DNA of 64,000 nucleotides from Callorhinus ursinus (lineage: Eukaryota; Chordata; Mammalia; Carnivora; Otariidae): assembly GCF_003265705.1 (NCBI RefSeq), contig NW_020312849.1, positions 96,824 to 160,823 of the forward strand. Reading direction: 5' to 3'. Shown here piece after piece: positions 43,743 through 55,402 of the stretch (the stretch's first letter is position 1; every line of letters starts with the position of its first letter). The translations under genes and the position numbers were made by a program. The notes under the pieces were generated by a model. It saw only the letters and a program-made list of their open reading frames with translations. It ran no database searches and was not told the DNA's origin.

Positions 43743-43938
43743 TAATTTATATATATATATGTATATATATACACACACACATATGTATATATTTATTGAA
43801 GTATAGTTGACATGCAATGCTACATTAATTTCAGTTGTACAACATAGTGATTTGACAACTCTGTACATTATGCTCTGCTCACCACAAGTGTAGCTACCAT
43901 CTGTCACCATATTGCACTTTACAACAGCACTCACTATA
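43743..43938 (-). mobile_element. Short L1 3' end, antisense, with target-site duplication
   Basis: The antisense tail has turned into a (TA)n/(CA)n tract (43746-43788). It is followed by ttattgaagtatagttgaca, cagttgtacaacatagtgat and gctcaccacaagtgtagcta, an L1 3' UTR. The duplication aggaagtcagtatt (43728-43741) is matched by aggaagtcaatatt (43939-43952). Confidence 0.88.
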
Positions 43939-43952
43939 AGGAAGTCAATATT

Positions 43953-44635
43953 GTAAAATGTAATAAGTGAAAATTAGTACACTTGGGAATGAGCATGTTA
44001 ATGGAAATTGAAAGAAGCAGGTTCATGCTCCAGTGTAAAATCCACAGTATGGTAGGTGACGCTTCTGTGGAAGGGACTAAAAGTGGATCTTTTTCTTCAG
44101 CACAGTCATGGCCAAAGGATGATTTCATCCTATATACTGCGATTGTGATTCAACCAGGAATATTTAAAGTAAAGGCAGCCTTTCATAAGGCTAGCGTAGC
44201 TTTATAAAAATGCCTATGAGAACATCCACATCCTGCGCTTTCCTTCTGTAAACATATGCTCTGAGGGTTGGGCCCCTGAGTAGACCCACCATGCCAGAGG
44301 AAATGGGTACCTGATACTGTTACACCTAATATTGTAGCCTGCACAGAAATCTCTTAGAAGCTGGTTTGACATGGCTCAATGCCTATATATCTTTTCATCT
44401 CTAGGTCAATAAATAAATGAAAGTTTCTGAATCTTTAGAGCTGGGACCAGATCATTAATCTCATCCACTGAGATTCAGTCTGGAATAGCTATCCTTGAGT
44501 TCATACCATCTCTTGTATTTTTATGCTCATTTTATGTTTGGGGAGCACTATTCTAATAATTACACAGTTCTCAGTTTTAAATCGGACCAAGAAAAGAAAG
44601 GTAATATTGATCTTAAAAATAAATGATTACCCCAC
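43953..44635. other. No recognisable feature
   Basis: Unassigned sequence. Confidence 0.45.
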
Positions 44636-45454
44636 TACACACCAAGTAGCCAAGGGAAAATACTGATAATACTATATGCTGACAAGAATACAGGGAAACT
44701 GGATCTTTCATATATTGCTGGCTGAAATACAAAAGTGGACAATTAGTCTAGAAGACGTTTTGCAGTTTCTTATAGAATTAAACATACACTTATCATACAA
44801 CCTAGCAATTGCACCCTTGGATATTTATCCTAGAAAAAGGAAAACTTATTCTACAAAAATCTGTACACAAATGCTCTTAGCAGCTTCAATTGTAAAAGAC
44901 CTAACTGGAAACAACCCAAATGTCCTTAAAAAGGTGAATGACTACAGAAATTAAGGTAAGTCTGTACAATGGGATACTCTTTTGAAATACAAAGGAATTA
45001 TTTACACACACATCAACTTGGATAAAGCTCAAGGCATTATGCTAAGTGAAAAAAGCCAATCCGAAAATAATACCTACAGTATGATTCCATGCATATTATA
45101 TTCTTGGAAATAGCAAAATGATAGGGATCAGATCAGTGGAGAACAGATGAATGGGGTTAGGGATGGGGGTGGTTGGAAGTAAGACCATAAAGGGGTATCA
45201 TGAGGGAGTTCAGTGGTGATGAAATCTATACACTGATAACATTTCATAGAACCATACCAAGGGAGTGTATGTGAAAACCAGTGAAATTTGAGTAAAGCCT
45301 ATAGTCTAGTTAATAGTATTCCTGGTTTTGATAATGTGCTACAGTTAAGCGAGACGTTAGTTTAGGAGAAGCATGGTGAAGTGTTCATAGGACCTCTCTA
45401 TACTATTTTTGCAACTTCTTGTGAATCTATAATTATTTCAAAATAAAAATTTTT
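44636..45454 (+). mobile_element. Old L1, 3' end, sense
   Basis: tcatatattgctggctgaaa, ttatcatacaacctagcaat, ggatatttatcctagaaaaa, tggaaacaacccaaatgtcc, aaggcattatgctaagtgaa and ataattatttcaaaataaaa trace the end of ORF2 and the 3' UTR of an old L1. The frame at 44676-44954 is a decayed ORF2 reading. Confidence 0.85.
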
Positions 45455-45660
45455 TATTTATTTAATTTTTAAAAAGATTTTATTTATTTATTTGAGAGAG
45501 ACAATGAGAGAGAGAGAGCACATGAGAGGAGGGAGGGTCAGAGGGAGAAGCAGACTCCCTGCTGAGCAGGGAGCCCGATGTGGGACTCGATCCTGGGACT
45601 CCAGGATCATGACCTGAGCCGAAGGCAGTCGCTCAACCAACTGAGCCACCCAGGTGCCCC
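45455..45660 (-). mobile_element. Can-SINE, antisense, at the 3' end of an old L1
   Basis: It inserted in the A-rich tail of the preceding L1: tcaaaataaaaattttt (45438-45454) is repeated as tcaaaataaaaaattttt (45661-45678). Confidence 0.96.
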
Positions 45661-45868
45661 TCAAAATAAAAAATTTTTAAATAATGATTATATTAACTCA
45701 CCAACTATTACAGTCTATTTTTAAGTCTATTTTATTTTATGGGAGGTAATGCAAGGAGGGGCGAGAATGCCAAACCACTTTAATCAGAACCGTTCTGCTT
45801 TCATCTGTTTATCCCTCTGGGAAGACTTCTTGGATACAGTCTGAAAACCACTTCTAAAAGGTTATAGA

Positions 45869-46060
45869 GGGACGCCTGGGAGGCTCAGTCGTTAGGCGTC
45901 TGCCTTCGGCTCAGGTCATGGTCCCAGGGTCCTGGGATCGAGTACCACATCGGGCTCCCTGCTCAGTGGGAAGCCTGCTTCTCTCTCTCGCACTCCCCCT
46001 GCTTGTGTTCCCTCTCTCGCTGTGTCTTTCTCTGTCAAATAAATAAAATCTTTAAAAAAA
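45869..46060 (+). mobile_element. Can-SINE, sense
   Basis: gggacgcctgggaggctcag to poly-A. An imperfect duplication aaaaggttatagag / aaaaagttagagaa flanks it. Confidence 0.95.
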
Positions 46061-46495
46061 AGTTAGAGAAATTTTTTGAGACAATAAAAATAAAATCATG
46101 GGCAATAATTTAGTTTTTAATCAAGAAAAGCAGGTATGCTTTAGAAGGCCATTTGACTATTATTTATGCTAACAAAGGGTTATAGCTTCCAGGAGGAAGT
46201 GATTACAAATAGCCATGTATTTTAGACATGGAACGAGAACTGGTTCGTTATGAAATTACAGACGCTGATGTTAACCATAGCTAACACACCGCTTGTTGCA
46301 TTGCAGGGAAATGAAATTGTTGGTGGACCTTTCCTAGAAGTCATTTAGAACTAGCAGTTAGCTGGTAGAGCAGTGGTTTTTCGATCTGAGACCCAGTTAG
46401 GCAAGAAAAGAACAGCTGCAAAACTACTCAGCTTGGCCTAACACAGGATTTGTTGCCAATATAAACTGCATCTCTAAATATTAAAAAAAATGTTT
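46061..46495. other. No recognisable feature
   Basis: Unassigned. Confidence 0.45.
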
Positions 46496-46945
46496 ATTTG
46501 CTCCCATGAATTTCTGCCCTCCTGCAGACTGTGGACAGCAGAACAGTTTGAGGTGGCTGTCAGCTGCCTCATGCAGAGTTGTTTCTCGCAGCATCTGTAG
46601 AGGCAAAGCTTTCCTGGTAGGACCTGACCAGATGTGGTTTGGACCCTTCACTCTACATGCCCAACACACCTGCCCAGAGCCCCAGTCAGTCTCTTCTCCC
46701 AGTGACCGATGCCTGATTATGGCTGTGGCACTCAGACAGGGCCTCTGGGTAATTACAGAGTTGGCCTTGTGCTTGTCTTCCAGGAAATGGCAAATACCAC
46801 TTGCTGTGGTTTGTCCTGGGCGACTTCACTTGGGGAGCAGGAAACAAATGCCATGTAAGGGCATCCTGCAGCAGCTGTTGCTTTTTGGCAGCTGGAAGGT
46901 AGACATGTTCTCTTTCACCATCTCCGCTTCCCCTTCCTAAATCAA
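46496..46945. other. GC-richer unique segment with E-boxes and a 144-codon ORF
   Basis: The plus-strand frame 46506-46940 is the longest open frame outside recognisable transposons. Its product (Cys- and Ser-rich, starting MNFCPPADCGQQNS) shows no domain that I know, and the opposite strand is also open for 102 codons, which argues for compositional openness and not coding. Six CANNTG words lie within 335 bp: 46561, 46592, 46629, 46667, 46872 and 46889. The segment may be a regulatory element, but nothing proves it. Confidence 0.4.
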
Positions 46946-47425
46946 TTTGAGGCTTGTCATGAAGAAAAATTTGTACGTATACAGTGATCCTCAAAAGGAC
47001 CTATGCTGGATAGTTGCTCTTGACCTTCCTCTATTTAAAGCAACTCAGAGAATGTTTTTGCAGCTAACTTTTTCAACACTATTATCTTACTGCCAAGTCT
47101 CCTGGAAAGTTTTTCAAAGAGTTTCTCTGCTTTCATCATTTGAGAGAATAGTAGCTTTATTAGCTTGCAGCCAAAAATAGATCTAAAAAATGTTAATTAG
47201 TTCCCAGAATTAAACTTATCAGCTGCAGAAACTCAACTCTTCTCTGAATTGTTAAATTTGGATGTGTGCTGTGAAACTAGATCAGGAGCAGGTTGTTTGA
47301 TGGGGCTGGGGATGGGTAGGTCAGATAGGGTCTTCTCAGGTGTCCTCACCATCTGTTGCCCTTGGGTACTTGTCCCATTTTCCTACCATAAGAGAAATTT
47401 AATAGGGTATTGTAATGTGGCCATT
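46946..47425. other. No recognisable feature
   Basis: Unassigned. Confidence 0.45.
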
Positions 47426-47442
47426 ACAAATAATGAATTAGA

Positions 47443-47627
47443 GGGGCGCCTGTGTGGCTCAGATGGTTAAGCGTCTGCCTTCGGCTCAGGTCATGATCCC
47501 AGGGTCCTGGGATCGAGTCCCGCGTCAGGCTCCCTGCTCCTTGGGAGCCTGCTTCTCCCTCTGCTTCTCTCTCTCTGTCTCTCATGAATAAATAAATAAA
47601 ATCTTAAAAAAATATGTATTTAAAAAA
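47443..47627 (+). mobile_element. Can-SINE, sense, with 17-bp target-site duplication
   Basis: The duplication acaaataatgaattaga is exact at 47426-47442 and 47628-47644. The tail is interrupted (aaaaaaatatgtatttaaaaaa). Confidence 0.98.
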
Positions 47628-47644
47628 ACAAATAATGAATTAGA

Positions 47645-48102
47645 GCTAATCCAAACGATTTTCAGCAATTCCCACAAATTATTGTTGAGTGGGGAATATA
47701 AGATGCAGAAGAGTGTGATACTATATGGGATACTCAGCATTGGTCTCCTTTGCTTGCAGGTTGTACATTTGGCAGGTGCAATAGTTAAATTAGTGTTGGT
47801 GAATGGGAGCATATGTTGGGCACATGCACAGTCTCTCTCCCCAAGACAAAGCTATTTCATCCATTTCCCATTGTGCTAGCAGTGGGTGGCTGCTGGCAGA
47901 GGATGAATGATGTCAACTGGCCGAGTCATTTTTGTCTACTCAGTTGTTTGGTGCCCTTTCCATGTGGGTGAGCTTGGCTGGGTGTTACATGTTTTAAAGC
48001 TCTTCATACTTTATGCTCATTCTCTACTGTTCAGCTGTATGCCTGTCTCCCAGACTTCCTTTTTCCTGAGATTCCAATCTTTCTCCTTTTAGACCCCTGT
48101 AG
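47645..48102. other. No recognisable feature
   Basis: Unassigned. Confidence 0.45.
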
Positions 48103-48512
48103 GGGCTTAACAGTGTTTCTCCCAAATTCATGCCTCCCTGGAACCTCAGACTGTGACCCTATTTGGAGTTAGTATTTTTGTAAATGTAATTAGTTAAAAA
48201 GCTTGAGATAAAATCATCCTGGATTTAGGGTAGGCACTAAGCCCAATGACTGAGGCTCTTACAAGAAGAGGGGAGGACACTGACACGTACATGGAGAAGG
48301 CAGTGTTGATGATAAAGGCAGAGACTGGAATGAGGAGTCCACAAACCAAGGAATGCCAAGGATTGCTGGTGATCCCTGGATGCTAGGAGAAAGGCTTGGA
48401 ATGATTCTTCCTTAGAGACCCCAGAAGAACTAACTCTACTGACATCTTGATTTCAGACTTCTGGCTTCCTTGGACTATGAGGGAATAAATTTAAGCTGCC
48501 TAATTTGCATGG
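48103..48512 (+). mobile_element. MLT1-type (MaLR) LTR, sense
   Basis: cagtgtttctcccaaattca, ctcagactgtgaccctattt, ttagttaaaaagcttgagat, gaggctcttacaagaagagg, ggaatgccaaggattgctgg and ctggcttccttggactatga are in sense MLT1 order. Confidence 0.75.
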
Positions 48513-48774
48513 CAGCTCTAGGAAAAGAGCACATACCCTGACCAGCTGGCCAAGCATTTGCTACTATCTAAGAGTTCATGTATATTCTAACCTTACATCC
48601 CTTCTCTCTTCACACAAAATGGATGATTAGGTACCTAGCTTGAAGCTCTACCTATTGTGGTGATTTCCCTTATCATTGTCTTTTAAGGCTACTGCCTAAA
48701 ACATTTATGATAGCTGATTTCCCTCATAACAAATTTGACATATTAAACTAAAAAGATGGCACATTAAAAGATAT

Positions 48775-49684
48775 TTTTAAGAAAGTGAAAAAATAAATGA
48801 AGACAAAATATTTGCAACACCTTGGTAAAGAACTGATAGCAAGAATACATAAAAAACATTTATAAGCTAATAAGACCAGAATAAGATGCCATTTAAAACC
48901 CAATCAGTTAACTGAAGAAGTCTAATATCATCAAATATTGGAGAAGATGTGGATATATAGGCTAGCGTATACTTTGTTGGTGGGAGTACAAATTAACTAC
49001 TTTGGAAAAAAAAATTTGGCATTTTCTTTTAAAATTGGAGATTCATGCACCCTATATTAGTAATTCTACTTACATATGTATAAGCTTAAAGTGAATGCAA
49101 ATGTATTCTAGAACTAGAATTTAAGTAAAAAGCCCCCAAAGATGAGATATTCCATAATACCCCACACCCCTTTAAAAAAGTTACAACTAAAACTGCCCTA
49201 TATATATATATATATATGTATGTATATATATATATAAGGTTATTTATTTAATTATTCATTCATTTATTTATTTGACAGAGAGAGACAACAAGAGCAGGAA
49301 CACAAGCAGAGGGAGTGGGAGAGGGAGAAGCAGGCTCCCTGCCGAGCAGGGAGCCCGATGTGGGGCCTAATCCCAGGAGCTTGGCACCATGACCTGAACT
49401 GAAGGCAGACGCTTAATGACTGAGCCACCCAGGTGCCCCTGCCCAATATATTTTTAAGAAATATCTATACTGTGATAAAGCTATCATTCTAAAAAGCGAA
49501 GGGAATAATAGTAAAAGTTGCAGGATAGTGGTTTCTACTACTGGAGAGAGGCAGGGTATAAAATGAGGAGGAAAACATAGGCAAATGTTAGAAAGTTTGA
49601 ACGTTCTCATTTATATACTGGGTGGCATGTATACAAATATTTATTGTTTAATAAACAAATATGTAACTAAGTAAAAAAAAAAAA
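48775..49684 (+). mobile_element. Old L1 3' end, sense, split by a SINE
   Basis: The left part includes ggtaaagaactgatagcaag, gatgccatttaaaacccaat, ggagaagatgtggatatata and gttggtgggagtacaaatta. After the SINE it continues with aggatagtggtttctactac, ggcatgtatacaaatattta and a poly-A at 49671-49684. It is strongly diverged. Confidence 0.7.
49206..49438 (-). mobile_element. Can-SINE, antisense, with a (TA)n tail
   Basis: The body (about 49240-49438) is normal, but the tail side is a (TA)n tract (49200-49236) in place of poly-T. The duplication is ctgccctatata before and ctgcccaatata after (one mismatch), so the microsatellite lies at the SINE tail. Confidence 0.9.
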
Positions 49685-49930
49685 GGCCAGTTCTGGACCA
49701 AGGTTGAGACTGTGTCATAGGCCAAAGATTATGATTAATCAAATTTTAGTATTGGAAACACAACAACTGGACTTCTGATTGTGTGGATACGTTCTTCGTT
49801 GAATCAACATTGGAAGCAGGAAAAGCACTGGAGCTGAGACAAGATAAGCTCTAAAGATAAAGGGAAATAAGGCCCAACATGGTCACAAACATGGCCTAAG
49901 GAGAGAGGCTTGTGAGAAGTCCCTATGGAG

Positions 49931-50131
49931 GGGCGCCTGGGTGGCTCAGTCGTTAAGCGTCTGCCTTCGGCTCAGGTCATGATCCCAGGGTCCTGGGATC
50001 GAGTCCCACATCGGGCTCCCTGCTTGGCGGGAAGCCTGCTTCTCCCTCTGACCCTCTCCCCTGCTTGTGTTCCTGCTCTCGCTGTCTCTCTCTCTCTGTC
50101 AAATAAATAAATAAAATCTTAAAAAAAAAAA
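49931..50131 (+). mobile_element. Can-SINE, sense, with 16-bp target-site duplication
   Basis: The duplication agaagtccctatggag is exact at 49915-49930 and 50132-50147. Confidence 0.98.
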
Positions 50132-50299
50132 AGAAGTCCCTATGGAGGATGGTCCAGGAGCTTGGAAAACAGAGATGTTTAGGGGTCCATTTTAAATTCT
50201 TTTCCTGTTCTGAGCTCTGATGTAAGTAATCGCCATTATCCAAAGCTCACAGTAAAAGTCTGCTGCATTGACGAAATAAATAATAATTATAAAGTCTTC

Positions 50300-50480
50300 T
50301 TTCAATCACTCATTCATCACATGCATATTTATTGAGTTCCTACTGCATGTGGTATAGCGCTATGGGTATCACAGCAAACACAACAGACCGAGTCTCTGTC
50401 CTCATGAAATCAACATATAATTTTCCAGATGATGATCAATTCTAGGGCAAAAAATGAAGCAGAGTAAAGGAGAGGGAGAG
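50300..50480 (-). mobile_element. L2 LINE 3'-end relic
   Basis: ttcaatcactcattcatcac, atttattgagttcctactgc, gctatgggtatcacagcaaa and cgagtctctgtcctcatgaa form an antisense L2 end. Confidence 0.65.
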
Positions 50481-51319
50481 CCAGAAGTGGAGGTGAAATA
50501 TGCTAGTGTTATTCGGAATGAATGAAGAGAAAGTAAGCACAGAGAGGACCACTCACACAGTGGGGTGAGAATGCAAAGGGCACAGTGAGTGGGCTCTCAG
50601 AATTCTGTAGAAGCAGGAATTTGCAGTGACAGATGTCTAGGAGAACAAAAATCTCTTTCAGAGTAAATCGCAGGAACACTGGAAGAGGCTCTGGATTTCC
50701 CACTGCAATGTGGAAAGTGGTTTGCAACATTTGGTTTGTAAATTAAAGAAAAAGTTAATTCTAAAGGTTGGAGAACTTGCAACCACTGCCATTATACTTC
50801 CAACATTTTAACTATTAAGTTGTTTCTCTACCTTCTTTTGTATCAGTGGTCCTTACTCTAGAGGAGCAGTAGAGGGGAGCATAGGCTTTTGCACTTTGAA
50901 AAAGTTTTCCAAGTAATTCTGCCGCCAGATACCCCCCTCCCCCAATCCCTCCTACCTCCATTGGTGAACATTTCTTATATACAACAGTGATTCCTCGCTT
51001 GGTTATCCTAGGGTAGCTCAAATAATCTCAGGTTACAAAATTGTAACAAAGTAATAAATAAAATTTTTTTATTGATAACACATTTAATTAAAAAAACCCA
51101 ACAGAGAATTTGTTTAAAAACAATAGTATTGTTAAATGAAATGTGAGAATCCTCATTGTCTTAACTTGAGAATCACTCTGTTAGAGTCCATTTTAAAAAA
51201 ATCAGTTTTTGATCTTCTTTAAAAATAGCTCCATTTTTCCTGACATTGTTTCCAATATATTGGAACTGAAACTGGACAAAACAGATAAATGTTGAGTTAA
51301 CATAAACTCTCTCCTTTGA

Positions 51320-51325
<6 letters not shown>
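50481..51325. other. No recognisable feature
   Basis: Unassigned sequence. Confidence 0.45.

Positions 51326-51350
<25 letters not shown>
51326..51350. repeat. (TG)n microsatellite
   Basis: About 12 uninterrupted TG units directly next to a MIR. Confidence 0.97.
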
Positions 51351-51565
51351 TTAAATTTACTGAATGCTTACTACGTGTCAGGAATCATATTAAACACATT
51401 GTATGTGTCATTTCATTTAATGTTCACAATATCCCCATGAGTTATATTCATTAGTATCTCCACTTACAAATGGGGACACTAAGGCACAGGCTCATGCAGT
51501 TAAGTACAGTGCTATTTTATCACCAAGTGGTCTGACTCCTGAGCCCATAGCTTTAATTCCGAACA
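51351..51565 (-). mobile_element. MIR SINE relic
   Basis: tactgaatgcttactacgtg, tcatttaatgttcacaatat, tacaaatggggacactaagg and agtggtctgactcctgagcc: a nearly full antisense MIR. Confidence 0.75.
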
Positions 51566-51644
51566 TCACTCAACAGTAGTCAAACTATAACACATAAAAT
51601 ACTTTTTCTCACAGGAATGTGTAGTTCTTATTGACCCATCATTT

Positions 51645-51842
51645 CTTTTTTTTAAAGATTTTACTTATTTATTTGATGGAGAGAGACACAGCGAGAGAGG
51701 AACCACAGGCAGGGGGAGTGGGAGAGGGAGAAGCAGGCTTCTCGCTGAGCAGGGAGCCTGATGCGGGGCTCGATCCCAGGACCCTGGGATCATGACCTGA
51801 GCCGAAGGCAGACGCTTAACGAATGAGCCATCCAGGCGCCCC
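51645..51842 (-). mobile_element. Can-SINE, antisense, with 14-bp target-site duplication
   Basis: The duplication ttgacccatcattt is exact at 51631-51644 and 51843-51856. Confidence 0.97.
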
Positions 51843-51856
51843 TTGACCCATCATTT

Positions 51857-52416
51857 TAAACTTTCTTGTTAAAATGCTTTGAAAAACATGCTCCCTTGAA
51901 TTTTCAAGGTCCTCCAAGTTCATGATTATCAGTCAGCTCATGAATGCTAGAAGAAGAGATGATTATCATTGCTGCCCAAAGTAAGTGCAGCAGGTTCTTA
52001 GTGAAAACCCAAGTCCAGGGTTAGTTAATGACTAAATCTAAATGCCACATAGAATATGTCCTTTTATTTTTAGGGCTCCAGGATATAAAGATATCCAGGT
52101 ACCAGAACATTACAAACTCTCAGTCGGTTTTGCCAGACAGCATAACTTAAGCATTTTATTTTTAGTAGAAAGAACTCAGTCTTTGTGCCCTACAAATGTC
52201 ATACAGTTTGCTTTCATACCATGTTGTTTCGTCTGTGGCTATTACTTCTTAGGTACACAGATAGAAACTTTTGCTAGCATGGAATGAAACTTTTCCAAAT
52301 TCCTATTTCCTTTCCTCAGCACATTCCATAGTAAAACAATAATTTAAAAAAATATATATCTCAGTTGCTTTTCCTCTTTCTACAGATATTTTAGTATTTC
52401 CAGGATTTGAAAACAT

Positions 52417-52417
<1 letters not shown>
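51857..52417. other. No recognisable feature
   Basis: Unassigned. Confidence 0.45.

Positions 52418-52461
<44 letters not shown>
52418..52461. repeat. (CA)n microsatellite
   Basis: About 21 uninterrupted CA units. Confidence 0.98.
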
Positions 52462-52462
<1 letters not shown>

Positions 52463-52690
52463 GACAATCCCTATCTCTTTTTTAAAAAAAGTTTTGTGAG
52501 CTCATAATTTCTCTATTCTGGATTTTCCCCCTTAAGTCTTGTAACAAAGTTATCCTTAAGGGCATAAGCCAGAGAGGCTGTTTACAATTAGTTAAATCCA
52601 GGTCATTCTTTTTTTTTTTTAATCATAAACAGTTTCTAGTATCCCTGACATTAGAACTGGGTCCCCCAAAGCAATGTAGATAATGTAGAT

Positions 52691-52717
52691 TTTGTTTTGT
52701 TTTGAAACAAAACAAAA
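52691..52717. repeat. Short perfect hairpin of T/G and A/C words
   Basis: ttttgttttgttt and aaacaaaacaaaa are exact reverse complements separated by about 1-2 bases. They probably derive from A-rich/T-rich sequence and not from a functional site. Confidence 0.7.
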
Positions 52718-52867
52718 GTTTGACAAACACCACTAACCCTGCGATGCATGCTAACTTAATTCCATTCTGTTAAAACAATGCTAATTGGGGCCCACTAAAT
52801 TGATTTCACAACCCATAATAAGTGATGACCCATCCTTTAGAAAGCAAGTGCCCCTGGCATTGCAGGA

Positions 52868-52980
52868 CAGTGGTTTTCAAAACCTGGACCACACATCAGA
52901 ACTATTTGCAGAACTCTGCAGAAGTACAAATGCCCAGGTTTCACATAGATTTTTTAAATCAGAAAAGCCAGGGAGTTAAG
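52868..52980 (+). mobile_element. MER5-like hAT fragment
   Basis: cagtggttttcaaaacctgg, accacacatcagaactattt and gtacaaatgcccaggtttca look like the left part of a MER5-type hAT MITE. Confidence 0.5.
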
Positions 52981-53211
52981 AGAGGTTCCTGAAACTTTTT
53001 ACTTGACAGATTTGGGAATACAGTTGGACTGGGGGAGTGACAAGAATGAGTTCACTTGTCACTGAGAAGTGAGATAAATGAAGTGCAGGGGTAGATCCAG
53101 GTTTTGTGGAGCCTGAAGCTTATACAGTTTTGGAGTTCTTTTTAAGAAACATAATACAAATTAGATAAGAAATATTTCTGTAGAATGAGAAAATAAAGCA
53201 CAACAAATTAA
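52981..53211. other. No firm feature
   Basis: gtagatccaggttttgtgga and gcctgaagcttatacagttt may be an old repeat. I cannot name it. Confidence 0.3.
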
Positions 53212-53629
53212 AATTTTTATTTTATTTAGTTTTTAAGTTTTTATTCAAAGTCCAACTAGTTAACATACAGGGTAATATTAGTTTCAGGTGTAGAATTTAG
53301 TGATTCGTCACTTCCAGACAACACCCAAGTGCTCATCACAACAAGTGCACTCCTTAATCCCCATTACCTATTCAGCCCATCCTCCCCCACCTCCCCTCTG
53401 GTAAGCAACAGTTTGTTGTCTATAGTTAAGAGTCTGTTTCTTGGTTTGCCTCTTTTTTCCCCCTATAATATTCATCTGTTTTGTTTCTTAAATTCCACAT
53501 ATGAGTGAAATCATGTGGTATCTGTCTTTCTCTGACTGACTTATTTCACTCAGCATAATACTCTCTAGTTCCATCCACATCATTGCAAATGGGAAGAGTT
53601 CATTCTTTTTTATGGCTGAGTACTATTCC

Positions 53630-53631
<2 letters not shown>

Positions 53632-53674
<43 letters not shown>
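53632..53674. repeat. (GT)n microsatellite within an L1
   Basis: About 20 GT units in the place where the L1 reads ttccattgt...accacat. The microsatellite grew from L1 sequence. Confidence 0.97.
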
Positions 53675-53676
<2 letters not shown>

Positions 53677-54003
53677 CACATCTTTATCCATTCATCAGTT
53701 GATGGACATTTGGGCTCTTTCCATAATTAATAAAATTGATAAACCCTTAGCCAGACTTATCAAAAAGAAAAGAGAAAGGACCCAAGTAAATAAAATCACA
53801 AATGACAAAGGAGAAATAACCAACAGCACAGAAATACAATTATAAGAGAATATTATGAAAAATTTTATGCCAAAAAATTGGACAATTTGGAAGAAATGGA
53901 TAAATACCTAGAAACATATAAATCAAAACTGAAACAGGAAGAAATAGAGAACTTGAACAGACCCAGCAAAGGAAATGAATCAGTAATAAAAAGTCTCCCA
54001 GCA

Positions 54004-54190
54004 GGGGCACCTGGTTGACTCAGTCGGTTAAGTGTCTGCCTTCGGCTCGGGTGGCTTGGGTCATGATCCTGGGTTCCTGGGATCAAGCCCCGCATTGGGG
54101 TCCTTGCTCAGCAGGGAGACTGCTCTCCTCTCCCTCTCCCTTTGCACCCCCGCCCCGCTCATGCTCTCTCTCTCAAATAAATAAAATCTT
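54004..54190 (+). mobile_element. Can-SINE nested in L1 ORF2
   Basis: ggggcacctggttgactcag to poly-A. It carries an extra cgggtggctt within the head. Flanks aaaaagtctcccagca and aaaaagtccacagtca are an imperfect duplication. Confidence 0.94.
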
Positions 54191-54339
54191 AAAAAAAAAA
54201 AGTCCACAGTCAGATGCTTCACGGGGGAATTCTACCAAACATTTAAAGAAGAGGTAATACCTATTCTTCTCAAACTATTCCAAAAATAGAGACAGAAGGA
54301 AAACTTTCAAACTCATTCTATGAAGACAGCATTATTACC

Positions 54340-55402
54340 ATGATTTCAAAACCAGACAAAAATTCCACTAAAAAAGAGAACTATAGGCCAATATCCCTGA
54401 TGAACATGGATGCAAAATTTCTCAACAACATACTAGCAAATCAAATCCAACAGTACATTAGAAGAATCACTCATCATGATCAAGTGGGATTTATTCCTGG
54501 GCTGCAAGGGTGGTTCAATATTCCCAAGTCAATCAATGTGATACATCATATCAAGGACTAAAACCATATGATCATTTCAACAGATGCAGAAAAAACATTT
54601 GACAAAGTACAACAGCCATTTATGATAAAAACCCTCAACAAAGTAGGGAGAGAGGGAACATACCCTAACATCATAAAAGCTATATATGAAAAACCCACAG
54701 CCAGTATCTTCTTCAATGGGGAAAACAGAGCTTTTCCTCTATGGTCAGAAACAAGACAGGGATGTCCACTCTCACCATTGTTATTTAACACAGTACTGGA
54801 AGTCCTAGCCTCAGCAATCAGACAACAAAAAGAAATAAAAGGCATCCAAATCGGCAAGGAAGAAGTCAAACTTTCAACATTTGCAGATGACATGATACTC
54901 TATATAGAAAACTCAAAAGACTCCAACAAAAAATTGCTAGAACTGACACACAAATTCAGTAAAATCCCTCGATACAAAATCAACATATAGAAATCTGTTG
55001 CATTTCTATACACCAATAATGAAACAGCAGAAAGAGAAATCAAGCTATCAATATCATTTACAATTGCACCAAAAACCATAAGATACCTAGGAATAAACCT
55101 AACCAAAGAGGTGAAAAACTATAAAACATGGATAAAAGAAATTGAAGACAATGCAAAGAAATGGAAAAACATTCTATGCTCATGGATTGGAAGAAAAAAT
55201 ATTGTTAAAATGTCTATACTACCCAAAGCAATCTACACATTTAATGCAATCCCTATTGAAATACCACCAGCATTTTTTCACAGAGCTAGAACAAACAATC
55301 CTAAAATTTGTATGGAACCACAAAAGACCCCAAGTAGCCAAAGCAATCTTGAAAAAGAAAAGCAAAGCAGGAGGCATCACAATTCCAGACTTCAAATTAT
55401 AG
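54340..55402 (+). pseudogene. L1 ORF2 reverse-transcriptase region, decayed
   Basis: The L1 ORF2 protein nicks DNA and reverse-transcribes its own RNA at the nick. Three partly overlapping frames cover its reverse-transcriptase part: 54340-54561 ([36 protein letters not shown]), 54568-54990 ([54 protein letters not shown]) and 55111-55402 ([39 protein letters not shown]). The catalytic FADD motif is present at 54880-54891. A taa codon at 54559-54561 (after HHIKD), another stop at 54988-54990 and a frame change near 55200 break the frame. The endonuclease end is missing and the C-terminal end lies inverted upstream, so it cannot make a working protein. Confidence 0.88.

Noticed and set aside
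46506..46940. 144-codon ORF as a gene
   Set aside because: No family signature, and the antisense strand is open too. It is listed as a possible regulatory block only.
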